From Dehalococcoidia bacterium (GTDB lineage: Bacteria > Chloroflexota > Dehalococcoidia > GIF9 > AB-539-J10): a stretch of 7,672 bases of DNA. The notes below the pieces were generated by a model that saw only the letters and a list, made by a program, of their open reading frames with translations, ran no database searches and was not told the origin of the DNA. The stretch covers positions 1-7,672 of the forward strand of contig JAGYOV010000041.1 of assembly GCA_018399375.1 (NCBI GenBank), in the 5' to 3' direction. A program made the position numbers and the translations under genes. Of this stretch, positions 1-5,342 are shown piece by piece (position 1 is the stretch's first letter; each line of letters opens with the position of its first letter).

Positions 1-1
1 C

Positions 2-1000
2 CAATCATTAAAGTGCGATATGTGTGATGGATCTCCGAAATGCGTTGAAGCATGCCCCTATGATGTCCTTAGCTATGTCAACAATGAGCCCGTTCGAAGC
101 TATCTGCACGATGACGATTTGTTTACGCCGGGAGCAACCCTCTGCGCTGGATGCCCCGCTGAACTGGGACTCAGGTTTTCATTGCGGATTCTGGGGAAAA
201 ACACCATTCTTTTCACCGCTCCTGGATGTCTGGCCACCACCCTCATGGGACTCGATACCCAGGTAGGAACGAGAGTGGCGTGCGTGAGCTCACTTCTAAC
301 CAACACAGCTTCCGTCCTAACGGGGATCAAGAGATATTATAAGTTAAAGCAGAGAGAAGTTAACGTTGTGGCATTCGTTGGAGATGGAGCCACGTCTGAT
401 GTAGGCTTTCAGTCGCTATCTGGTGCAGCTGAAAGAGGAGAAAACATCATTTACATTTGCTATGATAACGAAGGTTATATGAACACTGGCATTCAGAGAA
501 GCGGTACCACTCCCTTTGGAGCATGGACAACTACCAGCCCGGTAGGAGAGATGGTGCATGGCAAGGGAGAAAACAGCAAGAATATGCCGCTAATTATGCT
601 GGACCATGGAATTTCTTATGTGGCTACGGCTACTGTCGCCTATTTGGAGGACTATGCTAAGAAACTACAAAAAGCAATGTCCGTTAAGGATGGCATGTCC
701 TATATACATCTTTACTCACCATGCCCCACCGGTTGGAGATCATCTCTGGATAGTGCCATCGAGATTTCCAGAATCGCTGTGGAGACAAATTTCTTCCCCC
801 TCTGGGAAGCTGAACATGGCAACATACGCATAACTAAGGGAATCACCAAGCCCAAGCCAATATCACAACTGGTTGCGTTGACAGGGCGTTTCTCCCACGT
901 AAATGAAGGAGATATAGAGCATCTTCAAAAGCTGGTGGACTCCAATATCGCTCGTATCAAAGGCCTTGCTTCGCTTGTCAATCTGTCTACTCAAGAGTAA
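2..1000 (+). CDS. porB: 2-oxoacid:ferredoxin oxidoreductase beta subunit (PorB-like) with fused N-terminal ferredoxin motif, 5'-truncated by window edge
   Basis: This is the thiamine-diphosphate (TPP) subunit of a pyruvate or related 2-oxoacid:ferredoxin oxidoreductase, a cytoplasmic enzyme that converts a 2-oxoacid and CoA to acyl-CoA and CO2 while reducing ferredoxin. Counting from the Met codon at 20, LCAGC (C42, C45), C70 in APGC and C235 in SPCPTGW match the four ligands of the PorB proximal [4Fe-4S] cluster. GDGAT (121-125) followed by YDNEGYMNTG (148-157) is the TPP/Mg2+ motif. The frame stays open to the left edge, and codons from 14 onward give CX2CX5CX3CP, a ferredoxin-type [4Fe-4S] motif. 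The Met at 20 lies inside that motif and has no Shine-Dalgarno, so it is not the start. The true start is outside the window, as are any alpha and gamma subunit genes. The family is secure. The exact 2-oxoacid (pyruvate, 2-oxoglutarate, aryl-pyruvate, oxalate) cannot be told from this subunit. Confidence 0.9.
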   Translation, partial: QSLKCDMCDGSPKCVEACPYDVLSYVNNEPVRSYLHDDDLFTPGATLCAGCPAELGLRFSLRILGKNTILFTAPGCLATTLMGLDTQVGTRVACVSSLLTNTASVLTGIKRYYKLKQREVNVVAFVGDGATSDVGFQSLSGAAERGENIIYICYDNEGYMNTGIQRSGTTPFGAWTTTSPVGEMVHGKGENSKNMPLIMLDHGISYVATATVAYLEDYAKKLQKAMSVKDGMSYIHLYSPCPTGWRSSLDSAIEISRIAVETNFFPLWEAEHGNIRITKGITKPKPISQLVALTGRFSHVNEGDIEHLQKLVDSNIARIKGLASLVNLSTQE

Positions 1001-1107
1001 AATTCCACTGTAGAAATAGTATGGCAGAAGGGAACAATTAATAGTCGCGAGAGGGATATCTTGCGTTGTGTTGCAGGTAGATAAAATAAATTAAGGAGGT
1101 CCGTCAT

Positions 1108-2172
1108 ATGAAGCACAGGATCCTGTTAGGACTTATCTCGGCCATGTTGCTAATAGGTCTGGTTGTTGGAGGTTGTACATCTCCAGCTTCACCCTCACCA
1201 TCGCCCTCACCCTCACCTTCACCATCACCCTCGCCTACAGAAACACCCCCTGAACCAGTGGAACTCAAGGTGGTTTCATTCTTACCTCCCAGCCATCTGT
1301 GTTCTGACATCGTGCACTGGTACGTCGAAGAGATCAACGAAAGGTCTGAAGGCAGCATTGTCTTGAATTACATAGGTGGACCAGAAACAGTTGAAACATT
1401 CGAGCAGATGGAAGCAGTGAGAAGTGGCGTCTTCGATATCCACTTCGCTGCAGGCAACTATTACTCAGGAATACTGCCTGCGGCCTCAGCCAGCGTCCTG
1501 GTAGAGTATGAACCATGGGATGACAGGACAACGGGTCTGTATGACTACCTGGTTGAGATATGGGATGGAGTCGGACTACGCTACATTGGAAATCATGGTG
1601 GTGGTTACAATACGCCGTGTCACCTCTTTACCAACATAGAAGTTGAAACTCCTGAGGATCTAGATGGACAACAAATGCGCTGCGTACCGATGTTCATTCC
1701 CTTTATGGAAGCCTTGGGCATCGAGCCGATCACCATGTCAGGCCCGGAGATATACACGGGCATGGAGCGTGGAGTCATTGATGGCTTTGGCTGGCCACTC
1801 TACGCGGGCACATACGAAATGGGTCTGGCAGAGGTAACCGATTACACCATTGACCATCCTTTCTTCCGGGGAGAGATGCTCAGTGTCATGAATGGAGATA
1901 AATGGGACAGTCTTTCCAAAGAGCAGCAGGACCTGCTAATAGAAACCTCACTGGATCTGGAACACTGGGCATATGAGCACTGGGGACAAACGTATATGGA
2001 AGAGAGGGAGTTGTTGCAGGATGCGGGCGTAGAGTTCCTCACGTTCTCAGAAGATGATGCAGAAAGATTCGTTCAGCTTTCCTATGATGCTACATGGGCT
2101 TCTCTGGAAGAATCAATTGATCCCGTTACCTATGAGAAATTAAAAGAGCTATCATCCATAGATGCACTTTAA
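1108..2172 (+). CDS. dctP: TRAP transporter solute-binding lipoprotein, DctP family
   Basis: This is the extracytoplasmic receptor of a tripartite ATP-independent periplasmic (TRAP) transporter, which captures an organic acid and delivers it to DctQM. The 354-residue product starts at ATG 1108, 7 nt after AAGGAGGT (1093-1100). Residues 1-22 form a signal peptide ending in VVGG before C23, a lipobox, so the mature protein should be lipid-anchored. A tether of eight Ser-Pro pairs (28-43) precedes the binding domain (about 50-354). DctP landmarks are LDGQQMRCVP (185-194), whose R191 sits where the family's carboxylate-binding arginine lies, and the hinge-region segment EIYTGMERGVIDGFGWP (214-230). 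A membrane tether instead of a soluble periplasmic protein suits a cell without a classical outer membrane. The gene lies 107 bp after porB, and I see no convincing promoter in that gap, so co-transcription is possible. The family is secure, the substrate unknown. Confidence 0.93.
   Translation: MKHRILLGLISAMLLIGLVVGGCTSPASPSPSPSPSPSPSPSPTETPPEPVELKVVSFLPPSHLCSDIVHWYVEEINERSEGSIVLNYIGGPETVETFEQMEAVRSGVFDIHFAAGNYYSGILPAASASVLVEYEPWDDRTTGLYDYLVEIWDGVGLRYIGNHGGGYNTPCHLFTNIEVETPEDLDGQQMRCVPMFIPFMEALGIEPITMSGPEIYTGMERGVIDGFGWPLYAGTYEMGLAEVTDYTIDHPFFRGEMLSVMNGDKWDSLSKEQQDLLIETSLDLEHWAYEHWGQTYMEERELLQDAGVEFLTFSEDDAERFVQLSYDATWASLEESIDPVTYEKLKELSSIDAL
1189..1236 (+). repeat. In-frame hexanucleotide repeat encoding (Ser-Pro)x8
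   Basis: Eight consecutive TCN-CCN units encode the Ser-Pro tether of the DctP lipoprotein. Most units are TCACCC or TCACCA or a one-base variant, so this is a slightly degenerate 6-bp tandem array. Gain or loss of a unit would keep the reading frame and change only the tether length. Confidence 0.9.
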
Positions 2173-2183
2173 GTAAAAGAGCT

Positions 2184-2210
2184 TTGAGAACTAGCCGCTT
2201 GAGCTATAAT
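2184..2210 (+). promoter_or_regulatory. Possible promoter upstream of dctQM
   Basis: TTGAGA (2184-2189) and a perfect TATAAT (2205-2210) lie just after the dctP stop. The spacer is only 15 bp, shorter than the preferred 17, so activity is doubtful. If real, it would give dctQM its own transcript, with the hairpin at 2225-2261 in the leader. Confidence 0.25.
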
Positions 2211-2224
2211 TGAGGAGACGTTAG

Positions 2225-2261
2225 AGGTTAAAGCCACGGAGAAATACCTCCGTGGCTACCT
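2225..2261 (+). other. Intercistronic hairpin between dctP and dctQ
   Basis: AGCCACGGAG (2232-2241) pairs perfectly with CTCCGTGGCT (2248-2257) around a 6-nt loop. Outside a 3-nt bulge, AGGT (2225-2228) pairs with ACCT (2258-2261). No run of T follows, so it is not a standard intrinsic terminator on the + strand. A stable hairpin after the receptor gene is well placed to protect the 3' end of dctP mRNA or to attenuate read-through. That would yield more receptor than membrane subunits, which is inferred. Confidence 0.7.
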
Positions 2262-2316
2262 TGTGGTTTCCCGCTTTACAAGTTGAAGCCGTGATAGCTA
2301 ATACATATTGAGTAAT

Positions 2317-2829
2317 ATGAAACAGACAGTGCAAGTTGGAAAGACTTTCGACCACGTTCTGAACACCTGCGCCGGGATCGCCATTGCCATCGTCTATTTC
2401 ATGATGTTCGCTGTCTGTGCTGAGATCGTATTTAGATACTTCTTACATATGCCGATAAGATGGGTGGTAGAAATCACTTCCATCCTTTTGCTGTACATGA
2501 CTTTCCTGGCAACAGCCTGGCTACTAAGAGAGGAAGGACATGTAACGATAGACTTATTGTTTGTCCGGTTTACTCCAAGAGTTCAGAACCTGTTCAGCAT
2601 AATCGTTTCTATTATTGGAGCAGCTCTTTCAGTTGTCATGATCTGGTATGGCACTGACATCACCATCGATTTTATACAACGCGGCGTCTTGACCCCCACG
2701 ATACTGGAGCTCCCCAGGGCAGCTATAATTATCGTCATTCCCATAGGCAGTCTTCTTCTCTTGCTTCAATGCTTGAGGAGAGGCTGGGACCATCTGAAGT
2801 TGTGGAAAGCAGGAGGAGAAAGCGCGTAA
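2317..2829 (+). CDS. dctQ: TRAP transporter small membrane subunit, DctQ family
   Basis: This is the four-helix membrane subunit that partners DctM in the TRAP permease. From ATG 2317 the product has 170 residues, the usual DctQ size. Predicted transmembrane segments are at about 17-39, 50-69, 90-112 and 134-152. Family hallmarks are FRYF (39-42) followed by W49 and E52 at the start of helix 2, and EEGHVTID (72-79) between helices 2 and 3. An in-frame TTG at 2308 would add three residues. Neither start has a recognisable Shine-Dalgarno, and ATG 2317 is preferred only because of its codon. The weak initiation site and the 144-bp hairpin-bearing gap after dctP both suggest lower expression than the receptor. 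dctM follows after 35 bp. Confidence 0.88.
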   Translation: MKQTVQVGKTFDHVLNTCAGIAIAIVYFMMFAVCAEIVFRYFLHMPIRWVVEITSILLLYMTFLATAWLLREEGHVTIDLLFVRFTPRVQNLFSIIVSIIGAALSVVMIWYGTDITIDFIQRGVLTPTILELPRAAIIIVIPIGSLLLLLQCLRRGWDHLKLWKAGGESA

Positions 2830-2864
2830 ATGCACTGCCTCTTTGTTACGCGAGGTGAACAGTA

Positions 2865-4178
2865 ATGGAATGGTGGGCGATTCTTCTCGTTTTTGTAGGA
2901 GGTTTCATAGCATTAACACTGCTAGGTTTACCCGTTGCCTTCGCATTCATAGTGGTTACAATGGCAGGAGCATATGTATTCTGGGGCGGCGGAACGGGGC
3001 TAAAACAATGCGTCCTGAGCATGCAGGCTTCGGTAACAACTTTTACCTTGCTCCCTGTACCAATGTTTATCCTGATGGGCGAGGTAATGTTTCAGTCGAA
3101 AGTAGCTTTCAAAATCATCGATGCTCTTGAGAGCTGGTTGGGAGCACTGCCAGGGCGGCTCGGTTTGCTGGCAATTCTCGCAGGAGCTTTATTTTCCACG
3201 TTGAGTGGCGCCGCCATGGCCAGTACAGCATTGCTGGGAACTGTCTTAACGCCAGAAGTGGAAAGGCGCGGCTATGCAAAGTCCATGAGCATAGGCCCCA
3301 TTCTGGGCAGTTCAGGACTAGCTATAATGGTCCCCCCAAGCGCTTTAGGCGTAATTCTAGCTACTATAGCTGAGATCTCCGTAGGTGGCCTCCTGATGGC
3401 CATTATCGTTCCCGGCTTGATCATGGCCGTCTTATATTCTATATACATTGTAGTCAGGTGCAAATTACAACCTTCCATCGCTCCTCCCTACGAGGTAGCT
3501 CATGTTGCTCTATCGAAGAAGCTGGGAGATACTGCACGTTATGTGCTACCGATAGGGTTCATAATATTTCTGGTTATAGGACTCATTCTTCTGGGTATTG
3601 CCAGCCCTACGGAATCGGCTGCCGCAGGAGCTCTCGGTTGTTTCATCCTGGTTGCAGCATACAAAAAGCTGAACTGGAAGCTGGTTAAGGACACAGGATT
3701 CGGCACTCTCAAGGTTACGGCCATGATTTTCATGATTTTTGTCGGATCCAGAGCTTTCGCAACCGTACTGGGATTTTCCGGTGCTACTCAAGCTCTCACG
3801 CAGGTCGCCGTAAGTGCTCCATTGGCGCCCATCATCATCATTTTCTTCTGCCAGATCCTTGTGCTCATACTCGGTTGCTTCATGGAACAGTCTTCCATGA
3901 TGATGATTACACTGCCAATATTTATGCCCATCGTTGCCGCTCTGGGATTCAATCCAATATGGTTCGGAGCGCTGATGTGCCTCAATGTAGAAATGGCATG
4001 TACCACTCCACCTTTCGGAGTCAGTCTCTTTGTTATGAAAGGAGTAGCTCCCGCTGATACCACCATGGGAGACATCTACCGAGCAGCTTTGCCATTCCTG
4101 GCGATCGATTTCATAGTGATGATATTAATGATGGTCTTCCCACAAGTGGTGCTATGGTTACCAGACCTGATCCATTAA
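2865..4178 (+). CDS. dctM: TRAP transporter large membrane subunit, DctM family
   Basis: This is the ion-coupled transport subunit of the TRAP permease, with about 11-12 hydrophobic segments in 437 residues, the typical DctM length. Family motifs appear in the right order: GLPVAFAF (21-28), PVPMFILMGE (65-73), the GALFSTLSG segment (107-115), IMVPPSALGVIL (154-165), GIASPTESAA (244-253), GCFME (338-341 region) and CTTPPFGVSLFV (379-390). The ASPTES and TTPPFG segments are the conserved re-entrant regions of DctM, where Na+ and substrate are handled in characterised homologues. ATG 2865 lies 6 nt after GAGGTGA (2852-2858). The upstream 35 bp contain an 11-codon frame that abuts the dctQ stop and overlaps this start codon. 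The gene is intact and completes a dctPQM cassette. The substrate is not predictable from this subunit. Confidence 0.93.
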   Translation: MEWWAILLVFVGGFIALTLLGLPVAFAFIVVTMAGAYVFWGGGTGLKQCVLSMQASVTTFTLLPVPMFILMGEVMFQSKVAFKIIDALESWLGALPGRLGLLAILAGALFSTLSGAAMASTALLGTVLTPEVERRGYAKSMSIGPILGSSGLAIMVPPSALGVILATIAEISVGGLLMAIIVPGLIMAVLYSIYIVVRCKLQPSIAPPYEVAHVALSKKLGDTARYVLPIGFIIFLVIGLILLGIASPTESAAAGALGCFILVAAYKKLNWKLVKDTGFGTLKVTAMIFMIFVGSRAFATVLGFSGATQALTQVAVSAPLAPIIIIFFCQILVLILGCFMEQSSMMMITLPIFMPIVAALGFNPIWFGALMCLNVEMACTTPPFGVSLFVMKGVAPADTTMGDIYRAALPFLAIDFIVMILMMVFPQVVLWLPDLIH

Positions 4179-4217
4179 ACAGCAAGAACTCTTCCGGACC
4201 ACACAAGACGCCGCGAC

Positions 4218-4256
4218 AAAAAAGCCCACCAGAGCACTATTTTCTCGATTAGCTCT
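4218..4256 (-). terminator. Weak terminator-like structure downstream of the cupin gene
   Basis: On the - strand, AGAGC (4256-4252) can pair with GCTCT (4235-4231) and is followed seven bases later by a run of six T (4223-4218). The stem is short and the loop 16 nt, so this is a poor intrinsic terminator. It is, however, the only T-run structure in the gap between the convergent dctM and cupin genes. Confidence 0.25.
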
Positions 4257-4289
4257 TGTAGCACCCAAACATATTGACAGCACCACTGT

Positions 4290-4625
4290 TTACCTGTGAC
4301 CCACCATTGGTATAACGCAGATAAAGCGAAAGATCTCCTCTCCAGTATTGTACAGGCAATGCGCTTCATTGGCGGGGACAAAGACAACATCGCCCTGGAT
4401 CAGTGTTGCGTCGCCATCTGCGCCCTTTATCGCTCCATATCCAGCAAGGACGAAAATCTCATGTTCCCAGTTATGAGAATGCAATGGAGTAGAGCTGTTG
4501 GGCTGCAACTCGAAGACGCGCATGACGAAATTGTCCGCTCCCTCATCAGGGCCGGCAACAACGCGTTTAACTACACCAGGAATTTCCTCTTTCCCCTCTA
4601 CCTCATGATAGTTACAAACTTTCAA
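4290..4625 (-). CDS. Small single-domain cupin protein
   Basis: This is a 111-residue metal-binding beta-barrel of the cupin superfamily. Cupin motif 1 is HSHNWEHE (49-56), giving H49, H51 and E56 as ligands, with G62 after it. Motif 2 is G78 DVVFVP84 followed by H89 and N93, giving H89 as the fourth ligand. All four metal ligands are therefore present, so the site should bind Fe, Mn, Zn or another divalent metal. The start codon is TTG (4625-4623), chosen because AAAGGAGG lies 5 nt upstream and the family N-terminus begins there. The gene is monocistronic, convergent with dctM, and has its own strong promoter at 4679-4707. Small cupins of this kind can be isomerases, dioxygenases, decarboxylases or sensors, and its reaction cannot be named. 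Its position beside a TRAP cassette hints at a role with the imported acid. Confidence 0.88.
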   Translation of the reverse strand: MKVCNYHEVEGKEEIPGVVKRVVAGPDEGADNFVMRVFELQPNSSTPLHSHNWEHEIFVLAGYGAIKGADGDATLIQGDVVFVPANEAHCLYNTGEEIFRFICVIPMVGHR

Positions 4626-4630
4626 CTCTA

Positions 4631-4638
4631 CCTCCTTT
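4631..4638 (-). promoter_or_regulatory. Strong Shine-Dalgarno that fixes the TTG start of the cupin
   Basis: AAAGGAGG on the - strand lies 5 nt before TTG (4625-4623). It is nearly perfectly complementary to the 16S rRNA 3' end and justifies the non-ATG start. Confidence 0.8.
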
Positions 4639-4659
4639 GCAGATGAAATTTCCTCTATA

Positions 4660-4681
4660 AGAGTAATTTTCCAGAGTAATT
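4660..4681. repeat. Two direct copies of AGAGTAATT
   Basis: AGAGTAATT occurs at 4660-4668 and 4673-4681, a 13-bp period. On the - strand the copies cover the -10 edge, the expected transcription start (about 4672) and the start of the cupin leader, where a regulator could bind. Confidence 0.7.
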
Positions 4682-4707
4682 ATCAATTGTGCAATTATTA
4701 ATGTCAA
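4679..4707 (-). promoter_or_regulatory. Sigma-70-type promoter of the cupin gene with inverted repeat in the spacer
   Basis: Reading the - strand, TTGACA (4707-4702) is a perfect -35. GATAAT (4684-4679) matches the -10 consensus at 5 of 6 bases, and the spacer is exactly 17 bp. The spacer contains the inverted repeat AATTG-CA-CAATT (4696-4685). Transcription would start near 4672, giving a leader of about 47 nt before the TTG start codon. This is the best promoter in the window. Confidence 0.7.
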
Positions 4708-4787
4708 CAGGTTAAGTTACCTCTCCATGCACTGCTTTTTCATATCATATCCAGCAAATAGCTCCTGTATCTTACGAAGTATAGCTA

Positions 4788-4816
4788 TTGACAGATTGGC
4801 AACTCTGGGTTAAGCT
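4788..4816 (+). promoter_or_regulatory. Possible promoter of the HicB-like gene
   Basis: A perfect TTGACA (4788-4793) stands 17 bp before TAAGCT (4811-4816), a poor -10. A better -10 (TAGAAT, 4816-4821) is present but 22 bp away. It is divergent from the cupin promoter, 80 bp apart. The -35 is convincing, the -10 is not. Confidence 0.35.
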
Positions 4817-4861
4817 AGAATGGTATAGCAAAATAACTCCCCGGATTGTGAGGAGGGTGCG

Positions 4862-5164
4862 ATGTCCAATAATCTGAAATCCGCCATTGAATTCAAGGTG
4901 CGCGTTATTGTCGAATCCTGTGAAGGTGGCTGTCATGCATACTGCCCCGCTCTAAAGGGTCTATATGCGTGCGGAGATACGGAAGAAGAAGCACTGATCA
5001 AGGCTACCAGCGCAGCACAAGAGTACCTGAGCTATCTGATCAGAGAACACGAACCAATACCGGTGGATATCATAGCAGATGGGGAGGTAGAGAGTATCAT
5101 TCCTCCGGGCCTTCGAAATACTGTTCATCACTACGTCAAAGACCTGCTGGTGATAAGCAACTGA
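4862..5164 (+). CDS. HicB-like (UPF0150-type) protein without an adjacent HicA
   Basis: This 100-residue protein carries the HicB partial RNase H-like fold. The pattern FKVRVIVES (11-19), GGCHAYCPALKGLYACGDT (22-40), then a helix EEEALIKATSAAQEYLSYL (41-59) matches the family layout of strand, GG-YxAxxPxLxG, GDT and helix. ATG 4862 follows AGGAGG (4851-4856) by 5 nt. The C-terminus (about 67-100) shows no ribbon-helix-helix or helix-turn-helix domain, so DNA binding is not evident. In HicAB systems HicB neutralises the mRNA-cleaving toxin HicA, but no complete hicA lies on either side here. Four cysteines (20, 24, 28, 37) sit in the conserved region, which is unusual. It may be an orphan antitoxin, a relic, or a free-standing HicB-fold protein with another role. 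Fold assignment is good, function unknown. Confidence 0.82.
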   Translation: MSNNLKSAIEFKVRVIVESCEGGCHAYCPALKGLYACGDTEEEALIKATSAAQEYLSYLIREHEPIPVDIIADGEVESIIPPGLRNTVHHYVKDLLVISN

Positions 5165-5255
5165 AGATTTCTGATAGAGAAATAATTCATCTCATAACCC
5201 TTTTATTTTCAGAGGTGCCAATAAATAAAAGTGTTAGCTATGGCGATCATTGCTA

Positions 5256-5324
5256 CTCCGGAGAAACGATCCGGAGAGGGGAATGAAATTAAGGGGCTCG
5301 CAGGTTGAAAAAGCCTGGACGAGC
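5256..5324 (+). ncRNA. Structured leader (two stem-loops) upstream of the dodecin gene
   Basis: Stem 1 pairs CTCCGGA (5256-5262) with TCCGGAG (5270-5276) around a 7-nt loop. Stem 2 pairs GCTCG plus CAGG (5296-5304) with CCTG (5314-5317) and CGAGC (5320-5324), with a 2-nt bulge GA and a 9-nt loop. Stem 2 ends 6 nt before the dodecin Shine-Dalgarno. I do not recognise any known riboswitch class, and the pairing is seen by eye only. Confidence 0.4.
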
Positions 5325-5330
5325 GCAGAA

Positions 5331-5338
5331 AAGGAGGG
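5331..5338 (+). promoter_or_regulatory. Shine-Dalgarno that fixes the dodecin start
   Basis: AAGGAGGG is correctly spaced for ATG 5343. It supports that start over the in-frame ATG at 5283 and TTG at 5250. Confidence 0.75.
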
Positions 5339-5342
5339 CAAG

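Noticed and set aside
1061..1087. TTGCGT and TAAAAT before dctP as a promoter.
   Set aside because: The spacer is 15 bp, the -35 is poor, and the start site would fall on the Shine-Dalgarno itself.
4175..4390. Minus-strand frame of 71 codons downstream of and overlapping the cupin.
   Set aside because: Its upstream third overlaps the clearly coding cupin frame, it has no family similarity, and it is Trp- and Leu-rich in the manner of a shadow frame.
4796..4816. Possible sigma-54 promoter (TTGGCA, then AGCT).
   Set aside because: The invariant GG and GC must be spaced to fall at -24 and -12. At the required distance the bases here are TT.
5263..5269. Loop ACGA resembling the guanidine-II (mini-ykkC) riboswitch tetraloop.
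   Set aside because: That class needs two hairpins with ACGR tetraloops closed directly by GC pairs. Here the loop is 7 nt and the second hairpin has no ACGR.
5250..5342. Longer dodecin starting at TTG 5250 or ATG 5283.
   Set aside because: The extra residues do not match the dodecin family, which begins just before the YKVIE strand, and AAGGAGGG is placed ideally for ATG 5343.
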